Shown one piece after another: positions 44,544-54,112 of a stretch of DNA of 64,000 bases (positions within the stretch are counted from its first letter, which is position 1; each line of letters begins with the position of its first letter). The stretch spans positions 248,001 through 312,000 of the forward strand of contig QQUE01000004.1 of the NCBI GenBank assembly GCA_008501765.1. Direction: 5' to 3'. Both the position numbers and the translations under genes were made by a program. Below the pieces are notes generated by a model. It did no database searches. It was not told where the DNA came from and saw only the letters and a list, made by a program, of their open reading frames with translations. This DNA comes from Calditrichota bacterium (lineage in GTDB: Bacteria; Zhuqueibacterota; Zhuqueibacteria; Zhuqueibacterales; Geothermadaptataceae).

Positions 44544-46472
44544 ATGGCTCAAAATTTAATCGAAAAAATTACCCAGAAATACTGTCTCGACTTAGCAGCA
44601 GGCCATGAAGTCAAATCCGGTGAATTTGTTACGATCCAACCTGCCCATGTCATGACCCACGACAATACGGCTGCGGTGATCCCAAAATTCAAAAATATTG
44701 GTGCTAAAAAAGTTGCCAATCCCAGACAAATAGTGTTCACCCTCGACCACAACGTTCAGGACACCAGTGAAAAAAACCTGGCAAAGTATAATAATATCGA
44801 AAATTTTGCTGCATCAATGGATATCGATTTCTATCCTGCCGGCCGTGGAATCGGGCACCAAATCATGTGCGAAGAAGGCTATGCCTGGCCGGGAACTTTT
44901 GTCGTGGCGTCGGACAGCCATTCGAATATGTACGGCGGACTGGGCTGTCTGGGCACGCCCATCGTGCGCAGTGACGCGGCTGCCGTCTGGGCGACGGGAA
45001 AAACCTGGTGGCAAATTCCCGCAGTCGCAGAAGTGGAGTTAACCGGACAACTTCGAGCCGGTGTCACGGGAAAAGATGTCATCATCACGCTGGCCGGATT
45101 CTTCAATAACGATGAAGTTTTAAATTACGCGCTCGAATTTTCCGGTTCCGGCGTCGCAGGGCTTTCCCTCGACCAAAGATTGACGATTGCCAATATGAGC
45201 ACGGAATGGGGTGCATTGGCTGCAGTCTTTCCCATCGATGAAACGACCATTTCCTGGCTGGAAAATAGAAAAAAATTCTTGCAGGAATCAAAACCACATC
45301 CACGAATAAACGACAAAACAATCGAGGCTCTGAAAGCCAACATCCCCATCGCGGATAAAAATGCTTTTTATCAAAAATCGATCAAATTAGATTTATCTTC
45401 CATTTCACCCCACATTTCCGGCCCCAATTCGGTGAAAAACATGACTTCCGTGAACGAAATCGAAAAGCAAAATATCGCAATCAACAAAGCCTATCTTGTC
45501 TCTTGTGTGAACAGCAGAGTGGAAGATATTACACAGGCAGCCGAAGTAGTAAAAGGTAAAAAAGTAGCCGCTGGAGTGGAATTTTACCTTGCCGCTGCCT
45601 CCAGTGAGGTTCAGCAGGAAAGTGAAAAACGTGGCGATTGGCATGCGCTCATCGCTGCCGGAGCGATTCCCCTGCCCCCGGGCTGCGGGCCGTGCATTGG
45701 TCTCGGAAAAGGACTATTAGAAGATGGTGAAATCGGGATTTCCGCTACGAACCGCAATTTTAAAGGCCGGATGGGATCACCAGATGCACAGGCTTATTTA
45801 GCTTCGCCTGCTGTTGTTGCGGCGTCGGCTATCGCTGGAAAAATAACTACATCCAGCCAACTCAGCGAAACCGCAATCAAGGCAAACATCCAAACCAATT
45901 CGAAGTCAAAATCTGCGGCGAAGACAACACTGCTGCAGGGATTTCCATCAGAATTTAAAGGGCGGGCCATTTTTTGTCCTGCCAATAATATCAATACCGA
46001 TGGAATTTATCCCGGGAAATACACCTACGAAGACCTTGCCCCGCAAATGATGGCCGATGTCGTCATGGAAAATTATGATAGCGATTTCAAAAAACTTGCC
46101 AGCAAAGGCGATATCATTTTAAGTGGATTCAATTTTGGCACGGGCAGCTCGCGGGAACAGGCAGCAACGTCGTTAAAATATTTCGGAATACAAATGGTGA
46201 TCGCCGGATCTTTCAGCGAAACCTATAAAAGAAACGCGATAAATAATGGTTTTGTTTTGTTAGAATGCGCGGAGTTGATTGATGACCTGCAAAACAAATT
46301 TGGGCACGATTTTTTAACCAAAGTTTTGGATCAGGAAATTGCAATCTCCATGTTTGACAGCGAAATAAAATATGCTGATAAAGTATATACTTTTAATGCG
46401 CTTGGCCCAATTGCACAGGAGTTGATTATTGTCGATGGCCTGGAAAATTGGGTTAAAAAGAATTTGAGTTGA
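44544..46472 (+). CDS. Aconitase-family hydratase, homoaconitase (LYS4)-like
   Basis: A 642-residue [4Fe-4S] hydratase. Cluster ligands Cys321 (SCVNSR), Cys381 and Cys384 (GCGPCIG); SDSHSN (123-128); swivel domain with NNINTDGIYPGKYTYEDL and GTGSSREQAATSLKYFG. Several blocks (FYPAGRGIGHQIM, DSHSNMYGGLGCLGTPI, TEWGALAAVFP, DGIYPGKYTYED) recall fungal homoaconitase more than AcnA or AcnB, and the length (about 640) fits better than AcnA (about 890). It could be the aconitase of the citric-acid cycle or act on homocitrate. AAAGGAA precedes the ATG by about ten bases. It has its own transcription unit, downstream of a terminator. Confidence 0.8.
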   Translation: MAQNLIEKITQKYCLDLAAGHEVKSGEFVTIQPAHVMTHDNTAAVIPKFKNIGAKKVANPRQIVFTLDHNVQDTSEKNLAKYNNIENFAASMDIDFYPAGRGIGHQIMCEEGYAWPGTFVVASDSHSNMYGGLGCLGTPIVRSDAAAVWATGKTWWQIPAVAEVELTGQLRAGVTGKDVIITLAGFFNNDEVLNYALEFSGSGVAGLSLDQRLTIANMSTEWGALAAVFPIDETTISWLENRKKFLQESKPHPRINDKTIEALKANIPIADKNAFYQKSIKLDLSSISPHISGPNSVKNMTSVNEIEKQNIAINKAYLVSCVNSRVEDITQAAEVVKGKKVAAGVEFYLAAASSEVQQESEKRGDWHALIAAGAIPLPPGCGPCIGLGKGLLEDGEIGISATNRNFKGRMGSPDAQAYLASPAVVAASAIAGKITTSSQLSETAIKANIQTNSKSKSAAKTTLLQGFPSEFKGRAIFCPANNINTDGIYPGKYTYEDLAPQMMADVVMENYDSDFKKLASKGDIILSGFNFGTGSSREQAATSLKYFGIQMVIAGSFSETYKRNAINNGFVLLECAELIDDLQNKFGHDFLTKVLDQEIAISMFDSEIKYADKVYTFNALGPIAQELIIVDGLENWVKKNLS

Positions 46473-46530
46473 TCAAATCATACAGATTAGAAATCTGGTG
46501 CTCGAGTGGCAGATAAATTATAGAAATAAC

Positions 46531-46696
46531 CCGTTGTACAAAGTAGTTCACAAAGATTTTTTTTGTTGTCGTCGACCTGTCATTCCCGAGTGTTTTTATC
46601 GGGAATCCATGCTTATACAATTTCTGGATCCCCGATAGGAGCATTCGGGGATGACAGTATGAGGATTTGCACTCAATTCTGGCGAATTATGCACAA
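46531..46696. repeat. Extended TGTCATTCC palindromic element (copy 3)
   Basis: The core CTGTCATTCCCGA (46577) to TCGGGGATGACAG (46657) is an 81-bp near-palindrome. The flanks CCGTTGTACAAAGTAGTTCA and AATTATGCACAA match, inverted, the flanks of the copy at 22261-22435. It lies between the convergent homoaconitase-like and peptidase genes and fills half of the 327-base gap. Confidence 0.65.
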
Positions 46697-46799
46697 TGCG
46701 TTAGAAATAGTTGAAAATTAGTATCAGGTTTGTTTAAAAAAGTATATGACTGAAGCTACTTATTATAAAACGGAACTTATGGCTCATTCAATTCATTTA

Positions 46800-49019
46800 T
46801 TACAAATTTTCTTCCCAGAACTCGAGCATTTTATTGAATAAATGAATGCGCGCCGCCCGGTCAGCGATGCCGTGCTTGCGCATGGGGTAAAACATCATGT
46901 CGAACGGGATATTTGCCTGCACCAGTTCTTCGATGAAACTCCAGGCATTCTGCGGATGCACGTTGTCATCGTAGGTTCCGTGCACGAGCAAAAGCCTGCC
47001 GTGCAGATTTTTCGCATGCCGCAGAATGGAGGTATTTTTGTAACCTTCCGGGTTTTCCTGCGGTGTTTTCATCGCAAACTCAGCCCATTTTGTATCGTAA
47101 AAATGCCAGTCGGTCACCGGCGCAACGGAAATGCCCGCTTTAAATTCCTTCGAGCGCGTCATCGTGTGCAGCGTAAAACTACCGCCGCCACTCCAGCCCC
47201 AAATACCAAAGCGGTCGCCATCGACCCACGGCTGCGACTTGAGCCATTTCACCCCATCGATTATGTCTGCCAGTTCAACCGGCCCGATGAATTTTTTCAG
47301 CAACAGGTTTTCAAATTTTTTACTAATTCCGGCTGCTGCCCGATGGTCAAACCGCACAACGAGATATCCTTTTTTAATCAGAATTTGATCAAAATAGTGA
47401 CCGCGATTCCAGGAATTGGCGACTGTTGGCGCTGAGGGGCCACCGTAAATATTCATAATCACAGGGTATTTTTTGTTGGCATTAAAATCTTTCGGTTTCA
47501 ATATTTCAGCGGGCATCAAAAAGCCATCGGATGTTGGGATTGTAAAAAATTCAGGATATTGAAAGTCCAGCGCTTCAACCAATTCCGGGCGTGGTTCGGA
47601 AAGGATTTTAATGCTTTTGCCCTTGCTATCATTGAGCGAAAGCGATGGCTGTGTACGAACATTCGAGAAGGTATCAAAATAATATTTTCCATCCGGGCTG
47701 AAGCTGATTGCATGCGTACCGTCCCCTTCCGTCAGCCGTTCCATCTTTGAGCCGTCGCTGTGAATACGGTAAAGATGCCGCTCAATGGATGCTTTTTCGA
47801 GCGCTGAAAAATAGATCCAGTCATTTTTTTCATCGACAGCTGCGACAGTTTGCCGCGGATTTCTCCCGGCAGATTTGACAGCCCAATCGCCCCTGGTGAT
47901 CTGATTTACCCGCGTGCCATCCATCGTAAATCTGTAAAGATGCGCAAATCCATCCCGCTCAGACTGCCAGATAAAATGCTTGCCATTATTCAAAAAAATC
48001 AGATCATCGTGCAGGTTGACCCAGGCGTTGTCTGTTTCACGTAAGATGAACTTTGAATTACCATCATCAGAATTTACAAAATACAGTTTGAGCCCATCCT
48101 GCGCCCGGTTCAGCGTTTGTACACTCAGTTGTTTGCTATCGGGAAGCCACTTGACGCGGGGAATATACTCATAATCATCCGCTGCAAAATCCACCCAGGT
48201 TGTTTTTGCAGATTGAATATTGGCAATGCCGACGCGGACTTTCGGATTGGCCGTACCAGCTTTGGGGTAACGCTGCTTGATTACCCGTGGAACTGCGGGC
48301 TGGAAATCCACGAAATGCGTAATTTCGACAGGTGATTCATCTGTTTGCAGATACGCCAATCGCTTTGAATCACTCGACCACCAATACCCGGTGTCACTGC
48401 GTCCAAAAATTTCTTCCCAATAAACCCAGGACAGCGTGCCATTTAGTATGGTCTCAGAGCCATCGGTGGTGAGGCGTATTTCTTTGTTTTCTTTGATATT
48501 GAAGACATACAGATCGTTTTCACGGACGAACGAAAGCAGTTTTCCATCAGGGGAAATTTGCACCGACTTCTCGGCAGCCGCAGTTTCGGTTACACGGCTG
48601 AATTTCGAACTGCTCAGGTCAAGAATAAATATATCGTTTTGAAATAAATAAACAGCCTGCCGACCCCATGCGTCGAAGAAAACCGGCCATCTTAAAACGT
48701 TATGCTGCCGTCCTTCTTCAAAGAATGTATTTAAACTTCCCATCGCTTTTCCAGCATCAACTGCTGGTGCTATATTTCCGGTTCGCGGATCAAATATCTC
48801 GAAATTTCGCTCATTTGCCGGTTTTCGCAAATCGAATAACATCGCGGTGTTGTTGGCCAACCAAAAATACCTGGGTATTGCTGTTAGCTCCGCGCTGGAA
48901 TTACTGTAGATCCACTCAACAGAAACAGCCTTTTTATCTTGGGAGTATAGTTTTGAAGGAGTACAGATAAAAAAAAGAAGAACTATAAAAATCGATAATT
49001 TTGCGAATGAATGGCTCAT
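46800..49019 (-). CDS. Dipeptidyl peptidase IV-like S9 serine peptidase
   Basis: A 739-residue exported peptidase that should remove N-terminal dipeptides, often X-Pro. Signal peptide (LSIFIVLLFFICTPSKLYSQ); eight-bladed propeller (about 40-490) with the YWEEIFGR block that supplies the N-terminus-binding Glu pair; alpha/beta-hydrolase domain with catalytic Ser610 (GWSGGGS), Asp684 (GTYDDNVHPQ) and His716 (MRKHGI). AGGA precedes the ATG by eight bases. The likely place is the periplasm; no sorting domain or lipobox is present. It follows the aldo/keto reductase gene in the same direction after a 117-base gap with part of a repeat. Confidence 0.92.
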   Translation of the reverse strand: MSHSFAKLSIFIVLLFFICTPSKLYSQDKKAVSVEWIYSNSSAELTAIPRYFWLANNTAMLFDLRKPANERNFEIFDPRTGNIAPAVDAGKAMGSLNTFFEEGRQHNVLRWPVFFDAWGRQAVYLFQNDIFILDLSSSKFSRVTETAAAEKSVQISPDGKLLSFVRENDLYVFNIKENKEIRLTTDGSETILNGTLSWVYWEEIFGRSDTGYWWSSDSKRLAYLQTDESPVEITHFVDFQPAVPRVIKQRYPKAGTANPKVRVGIANIQSAKTTWVDFAADDYEYIPRVKWLPDSKQLSVQTLNRAQDGLKLYFVNSDDGNSKFILRETDNAWVNLHDDLIFLNNGKHFIWQSERDGFAHLYRFTMDGTRVNQITRGDWAVKSAGRNPRQTVAAVDEKNDWIYFSALEKASIERHLYRIHSDGSKMERLTEGDGTHAISFSPDGKYYFDTFSNVRTQPSLSLNDSKGKSIKILSEPRPELVEALDFQYPEFFTIPTSDGFLMPAEILKPKDFNANKKYPVIMNIYGGPSAPTVANSWNRGHYFDQILIKKGYLVVRFDHRAAAGISKKFENLLLKKFIGPVELADIIDGVKWLKSQPWVDGDRFGIWGWSGGGSFTLHTMTRSKEFKAGISVAPVTDWHFYDTKWAEFAMKTPQENPEGYKNTSILRHAKNLHGRLLLVHGTYDDNVHPQNAWSFIEELVQANIPFDMMFYPMRKHGIADRAARIHLFNKMLEFWEENL

Positions 49020-49136
49020 TTTAAATTCCTATTTTTTCAGCAGGATTAATTAGAAGAAAACCAAACTTTCCGACAGCACTATAAATATAATCCAACTGGA
49101 AAATTGATTATTGCATGTTGATCATTGAATGATGAT

Positions 49137-50030
49137 TTATCCCCTCACTATGCTGTTAATTCTTCGAATATTATCGCGCAAGTGATTGATATTGTCAACG
49201 CCAATTGTCATTGCATCGATATTGCCGCTGCCGAGCACGTAGCGAAGTGAGGTCTCCCGTTGTGCTTCATCGATCAATTTGCCGCAGCCGAATATTTTCA
49301 TCCCGACAATGCCTTTGCCATTGTCGTGTGCTTCTTTCAAGACTGGCATGACAGTTTCTGGTGGGCCGTCCATGCGCGTGCCCTGGTTGTTGATGCGGGC
49401 AAGAATCACATCGACCCACTCGCTTTTGGCAGCGGCTTTGAGAGCATCCAATGTGTGGCAGGAAACGCCCACCGCCCGAATTTCGCCGCGGTCTTTGGCC
49501 GCGGACATGGCATCGCGCAAGGCTTTGGTTTCTTCAACCCAGTTTGCCGATTCCCGGCAATGGATGAGCACGATATCAAAAAAATCGCTGCCGGTTTCTT
49601 TGCGAAAGCGGTCGAACGTGGATTGAAAACCGTCATATTTAAGCCAGGACATATTGCGCGTCCAAATTTTTGTCAGGACGGTAAGTTTTTCCCGTGGGAG
49701 AATTTTTAAGGTATTTCTGAAATACTGGTGGCTGCCGTAAATATCAGCCAGGTCCATGAAAGTAACGCCGTGCTCGTAGGCCTGTTGCACCAACTTTGTA
49801 AATCCTTTTTCCCCAAGTGCCGTTTGTTGCGATTTCCTTTCCCAACCAAACGAGCCCGTGCCCAGTGCAACCCGTGAAGTTTCGATGCTGCTTTTGCCGA
49901 GAACAATCCGGTCGATACTTTCATTGCCAGCAATTAATTCCGATCGAGGCCACAGGGCGGTGCCCACACTTAGTCCAGCAACGCCATTCACTGATTTTTG
50001 AATAAATTTGCGTCGGGAAATCGGTCGCAT
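49137..50030 (-). CDS. Tat-exported aldo/keto reductase
   Basis: A 297-residue NAD(P)H-dependent oxidoreductase with a Tat signal (RPISRRKFIQKSVNG, twin Arg). The barrel includes FMDLADIYGSHQYF (catalytic Asp and Tyr), VLTKIW (Lys), DFFDIVLIHCRE (His) and GVSCHTLDALKAA. The tetrad is complete. Export of a cofactor-using reductase through Tat is common in this family. ATG at 50030 follows GGAGG by six bases; the GTG one codon earlier is a weaker choice. Substrate unknown. Confidence 0.88.
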   Translation of the reverse strand: MRPISRRKFIQKSVNGVAGLSVGTALWPRSELIAGNESIDRIVLGKSSIETSRVALGTGSFGWERKSQQTALGEKGFTKLVQQAYEHGVTFMDLADIYGSHQYFRNTLKILPREKLTVLTKIWTRNMSWLKYDGFQSTFDRFRKETGSDFFDIVLIHCRESANWVEETKALRDAMSAAKDRGEIRAVGVSCHTLDALKAAAKSEWVDVILARINNQGTRMDGPPETVMPVLKEAHDNGKGIVGMKIFGCGKLIDEAQRETSLRYVLGSGNIDAMTIGVDNINHLRDNIRRINSIVRG

Positions 50031-50326
50031 CACTTTCCTCCGGTTATTCGCCTGCGAATTTCATATTCGATTTTCTGGTGGTGCCTATAAAATAAAGAGA
50101 ATTTTTCAGAATACAAAACTAAACACACTATCCGGTAATCGCTACCCCTATAGCATCCAACAAGGAAGAATTTAATTGAAGATTTTGATGATCATGGATT
50201 TACCAAAAGAAATCCCACTTCCTGCATCCCTATTTTTCAATTGTACTTTCCAGTAAAAAATCTATATTCTATTGTTAGTTAAATTAACGGGAACAAAAGA
50301 ATTAGTCAAAATGTTTTAACAGAACA

Positions 50327-50764
50327 ATGCAGCGACCAAAGAATAAATTTTTCGTTAGAATTATTTCCCTCATTGTTTTATTCTCATTTTGTGCCCATAT
50401 GGGGGAACATATTCTGTTCAATATAATGGAGGCGGCCAGCTCAAATAACAACTGCATAGAGGCAGAATCCGGGACATCTCCTGTTTCGGATAATGAAGCA
50501 CATTTGCACCCCAAAGGCCCATTCCAGCCAAGCAATACCTTTGATTTGCATAATTCCAGTCAATCGGCCAGCCATGACCACCAGTACAAATGTTGCACTT
50601 TGAATCACACTTTCTCGGTTCCTGCTCCCCACAACTGGGTACTCGGCAGTACAAACTTTTATTTATTGGCAGAATTCTCTCAGGCAATCCATTTCAACAC
50701 TTTTGAAAATTCCTTGTATTTGGCCACCTACTTTCCAGATATATTCCATCCTCCTGCCTCCTGA
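50327..50764 (+). CDS. Small His/Cys-rich membrane-anchored or exported protein
   Basis: A 145-residue protein with one N-terminal hydrophobic segment (FFVRIISLIVLFSFCAHM) and a polar remainder containing several His and two adjacent Cys (HDHQYKCCTLNHTF, EAHLHPKGPF). The family was not recognised. Its place at the head of a metal-uptake operon, 91 bases ahead of the outer-membrane protein, suggests metal binding or sensing outside the cytoplasm, which is an inference. The ribosome-binding site is weak. A short palindrome GTTAA-A-TTAAC near 50277 might be an operator. Confidence 0.55.
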   Translation: MQRPKNKFFVRIISLIVLFSFCAHMGEHILFNIMEAASSNNNCIEAESGTSPVSDNEAHLHPKGPFQPSNTFDLHNSSQSASHDHQYKCCTLNHTFSVPAPHNWVLGSTNFYLLAEFSQAIHFNTFENSLYLATYFPDIFHPPAS

Positions 50765-50855
50765 AAAAATCATTTCGATTTTCAATTTTTCCAAATTAAT
50801 TACAAAAACAAAAACTTAAGTTGATTTCTGAATTCAGAAAAAATTGAGGTAGGCA

Positions 50856-52106
50856 ATGACTATTCATTTTAAGGGTTTTAAACCCTTCCATCTGATAATT
50901 ATATTTTTTCTACTCATATCGTCGGTGGCTGCACAAAATATGAAAAAAACTGTGCCCACCGAAAAAGATTCAACCGATGCGCTACTCGAAGCTGAGCTCG
51001 CCCGTGAGCTGGGTACCGAATATAAGTCCGAAAACAAGGCGCCCGAAGTGGGCACACAAAACCAGGTGCTCGGTCAAATTTCGCGGACCGGCTCGTCGTT
51101 AAATCCAAAAATCAGCGCAATTGGCCTGTTTCTGGGCTCAGCCACCGAAGAAAAAGCTGTTGCAAAACCGATCGATTTTGGCCTGCACTCCGCCGAAATT
51201 GTCTTCGAAGCGTATGTCGATCCGTACACAAAAGCGACATTCAACATCGGATTTCATAATGAATTGGAAAATCCATTCGCCGGGCCAAATGCGGAGGCGG
51301 CTTTCGAAAGCGAATTTCATGCTGAGCTTGAAGAAGGTTATGTCACCACGCTGAGCATGCCTTTTTCGCTGCAGGCCAAAGCGGGAAAATTTCGCAGCGC
51401 CATGGGAAAAATCAACCAAATTCATCCGCATGCCTATAATTTTGTCGGTGCGCCACTCATGTACGCCAACTATTTTGGTGGGGAAGGATTGGTCGACCGT
51501 GGTGTTTCTTTGAGCTGGCTCATTCCCAATCCTTTCGATCTCTATCAGGAACTCACCCTTGAAACGACATCCGGCGCAACAGAAAGTCCGTCGTTTACCG
51601 GAACGAAGGATTTGTTGTACCTGCTCCACTTAAAAAATTATGTAGATTTAAATGAAAATACGACGCTGGAATTGGGATTCACCGGCATTCGAGGCAGCAA
51701 TGACGCAGAACGGCATAAATCGCACATTGCAGCCGTGGATTTAACGCTGCGCTGGAAACCACTGCGCCGAGGCCGTTATAAAAGTTTTGAATGGATAACG
51801 GAAGCTTTGCTCAGTCGCAGAGATACACCGGCCGGCGAAATCGACAGCAAAGGCCTTTACAGTTTTATGCGCTACCAGCTTTCAAAGCGGACATACATCG
51901 GGGGACGATTTGACTATTCCGAATATCCTGAAAACGGGGATATCAGCGAAAAAGCTTATTCCGCAAATCTCAGTTTCTTTGCCACTGAGTTTCAAAAATT
52001 CGACCTGCAATATCAATATGGATTGCCGGTGCAGGGGGAAAATTTTAGCCGGATACTGTTGCGATCAGTCTTTGTAATTGGCGCCCACGGGGCACATAAA
52101 TATTAA
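50856..52106 (+). CDS. Outer-membrane protein of the metal-uptake operon
   Basis: A 416-residue protein with signal peptide (FHLIIIFFLLISSVAAQ), an acidic N-terminal helix (DSTDALLEAELARELGTEYKS without a repeat), and a beta-rich barrel (FGLHSAEIVFEAYVDPYTKA, AKAGKFRSAMG, RTYIGGRFDYSEY). The last residues GAHGAHKY lack the usual terminal Phe. It is probably a porin-like barrel that admits metal before the periplasmic binding protein. TGAGGT lies about six bases before the ATG; the next gene starts 25 bases after. Confidence 0.7.
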   Translation: MTIHFKGFKPFHLIIIFFLLISSVAAQNMKKTVPTEKDSTDALLEAELARELGTEYKSENKAPEVGTQNQVLGQISRTGSSLNPKISAIGLFLGSATEEKAVAKPIDFGLHSAEIVFEAYVDPYTKATFNIGFHNELENPFAGPNAEAAFESEFHAELEEGYVTTLSMPFSLQAKAGKFRSAMGKINQIHPHAYNFVGAPLMYANYFGGEGLVDRGVSLSWLIPNPFDLYQELTLETTSGATESPSFTGTKDLLYLLHLKNYVDLNENTTLELGFTGIRGSNDAERHKSHIAAVDLTLRWKPLRRGRYKSFEWITEALLSRRDTPAGEIDSKGLYSFMRYQLSKRTYIGGRFDYSEYPENGDISEKAYSANLSFFATEFQKFDLQYQYGLPVQGENFSRILLRSVFVIGAHGAHKY

Positions 52107-52131
52107 TTTTAAATCAGAATCGAGAATTATA

Positions 52132-53094
52132 ATGTTGAAAAAACAAAAAATATATGCCCTTGCGGCCTTCATTGCCCTGCAAGTTATTGCGTTTGCCGGC
52201 GCTGCCGGTGCAGATAAAATCAAGATTGTCACCAGTTTACCTGATTTGGCGAGCATTGCACAGGAGATTGGCGGCGACTATGTAACGACCTTTTCGATTG
52301 CCAAAGGCTATCAGGATCCACATTTTGTCGATCCAAAACCCAGCTATATGATTCGTTTGCAAAAAGCAGACATTTTTATCCAGGTGGGCCTGGACCTTGA
52401 AATTGGCTGGATTCCGCCATTGCTCGAGGGCGCTCGCAATGGCGCTATTTTACCCGGGGGCAAGGGTTATATTGACGCCTCCGTCGGCATTCCGCTGTTG
52501 GAAGTGCCAACAGGGGAGCCGAGCAAATTGCGCGCTGAAGGGGATATTCATATTTATGGCAATCCCCATTACTGGCTCGATCCCTTGCGGGGAAAAATGA
52601 TAGCCGAAAATATACACAATGGCCTTATCAGACTACAACCTGAGAATGAAGCGCAATTCAGATCAAATCTTGATATTTTCAACCAAAAGATTGATGCGTT
52701 AACACAAAACCTGCAAGACAAGATTTCCGATTATGCTGGCACAAAAGTGATCGCTTTTCACAATAGCTGGCCCTATTTTGATGAACGCTTTCATTTCGAT
52801 CTCGTTGGATTTATCGAGCCGAAACCGGGCATTCCCCCTTCGCCAAAACATCTCGTTTCGGTCATAAATCATATGAAACAAAACGACATTCGCATTATCA
52901 TAATTTCACCCTATTTTAGCAAAAAATCCGCGCAACTCATCGCTTCTAAAACGTCCGCTGTTTTAATCGAACTCGCAAGCTCAGTGGGTGCACAGGCAGA
53001 AATAAAATCCTATTTTGACCTTTTCGAATACAATATCAACAAGTTAATCGAAGGAATCAAGCAGGCTGGGATAATAAAAAAGAACAACAAATAG
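52132..53094 (+). CDS. Metal ABC transporter substrate-binding protein (ZnuA/TroA-like)
   Basis: A 320-residue periplasmic binding protein of the zinc/manganese cluster A-I family. Signal peptide (IYALAAFIALQVIAFAGA); metal ligands likely His64 (DPHFVDPKP), His146 (NPHYWLDP), His near 211 (FHNSWPYF) and an acidic residue near 285. The His-rich loop typical of ZnuA is absent; the metal (Zn or Mn) cannot be settled. The ATG at 52132 is chosen because the reading frame's earlier start lies inside the preceding gene. The permease gene follows after 12 bases. Confidence 0.9.
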   Translation: MLKKQKIYALAAFIALQVIAFAGAAGADKIKIVTSLPDLASIAQEIGGDYVTTFSIAKGYQDPHFVDPKPSYMIRLQKADIFIQVGLDLEIGWIPPLLEGARNGAILPGGKGYIDASVGIPLLEVPTGEPSKLRAEGDIHIYGNPHYWLDPLRGKMIAENIHNGLIRLQPENEAQFRSNLDIFNQKIDALTQNLQDKISDYAGTKVIAFHNSWPYFDERFHFDLVGFIEPKPGIPPSPKHLVSVINHMKQNDIRIIIISPYFSKKSAQLIASKTSAVLIELASSVGAQAEIKSYFDLFEYNINKLIEGIKQAGIIKKNNK

Positions 53095-53106
53095 AGGAGG
53101 GTAAAA

Positions 53107-53955
53107 ATGTTCGAAATGATGGGCATCGATTTTATGGTCAATGCATTATTTGCATGTTTGATTTTTGGATTATTACTCAGCTATCTCGGAATTCACGTCG
53201 TCGGCCGCGGCATCGTTTTTGTCGACCTTGCCCTCGGGCAAATTTCCTCCTTTGGTGTCGCGATATCCGACTATTTTCACATGGGCCATCTCTGGTTGCC
53301 GGTGGCTTTTACTTTAGTCGGCGCGTTTCTCCTTTCGCTCATCCATATTCACGACAAACGCTTAAAACTTGAAGCGATAATCGGCATTATATACGTGGCC
53401 ACTTCCGCATTCACCGTGCTGGTAATTTCAAAAACACCACACGGGGAATCGAACATTCAGGAAGTGCTTTTCGGCGCGTTGTTCGCAACGACCAGTGTTG
53501 ATATATTTCGCATGTTGGGGGCTTTTGGCCTGCTCGCGATTTTGCATTTTGCATTTCACAAACATTTGTACCGGATGACTGAACTTATTCAGTCGGGCGA
53601 TGATTCTCAATTTGGCCTAAAAGAGCGCGCCTGGAATTTCTTTTTTTACATGAGCATCGGTCTTTCCATCGTTCTCGCCGTCAGATTGGGTGGCGTCTTG
53701 CCGGTCTTTTCATATCTTGTTGTACCTGCCGTAAGTGCCGTTATGCTTGCCAGAAACAAGGCAGCAATTGTACTGGTGGCATTGTTAAATTCGGCGTTGG
53801 CAGGTTTTTTCGGATTGTGGCTTTCCTATACTTATGATTTTCCGGCAGGCCCATCCATCGTAGCCATTTTTGCCGTCATTTTTGTAGTAGCGACCATTTT
53901 ACGTTTTGTTCGGCTGCGTTTTTTCAATGTTACTTTTGAGGAAGAACGCGTTTAA
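53107..53955 (+). CDS. Metal ABC transporter permease (ZnuB/TroC-like)
   Basis: A 282-residue permease with eight or so transmembrane helices and a conserved loop GRGIVFVDLALGQISSFGVA. It belongs to the ABC-3 family of zinc/manganese permeases. GAGGAGG gives a strong ribosome-binding site. No ATPase (ZnuC-like) gene follows; a hairpin closes the operon instead, so the ATPase must come from elsewhere. With the upstream binding protein and barrel it forms an outer-to-inner-membrane import route. Confidence 0.9.
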   Translation: MFEMMGIDFMVNALFACLIFGLLLSYLGIHVVGRGIVFVDLALGQISSFGVAISDYFHMGHLWLPVAFTLVGAFLLSLIHIHDKRLKLEAIIGIIYVATSAFTVLVISKTPHGESNIQEVLFGALFATTSVDIFRMLGAFGLLAILHFAFHKHLYRMTELIQSGDDSQFGLKERAWNFFFYMSIGLSIVLAVRLGGVLPVFSYLVVPAVSAVMLARNKAAIVLVALLNSALAGFFGLWLSYTYDFPAGPSIVAIFAVIFVVATILRFVRLRFFNVTFEEERV

Positions 53956-53973
53956 TTATTTAAAACAATCATA

Positions 53974-54009
53974 TTAGCCACAGATCATTCCTGATATTTC
54001 TGTGGCTAA
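53974..54009 (+). terminator. Hairpin closing the metal-uptake operon
   Basis: A perfect 11-bp stem (TTAGCCACAGA 53974-53984, TCTGTGGCTAA 53999-54009) lies 20 bases after the permease stop. There is no T run, so it may stabilise the transcript end or act with Rho. The sequence also resembles the CCACAGATT-type repeat. Confidence 0.5.
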
Positions 54010-54112
54010 ATAAATACATCGTCACTGCAAATTTGCATGATTGATTTCACGATATTTACTTTTCCACAGCGAATTAGCCTGCATTTTAAAATGCATTTTG
54101 TATAGTAAATTT

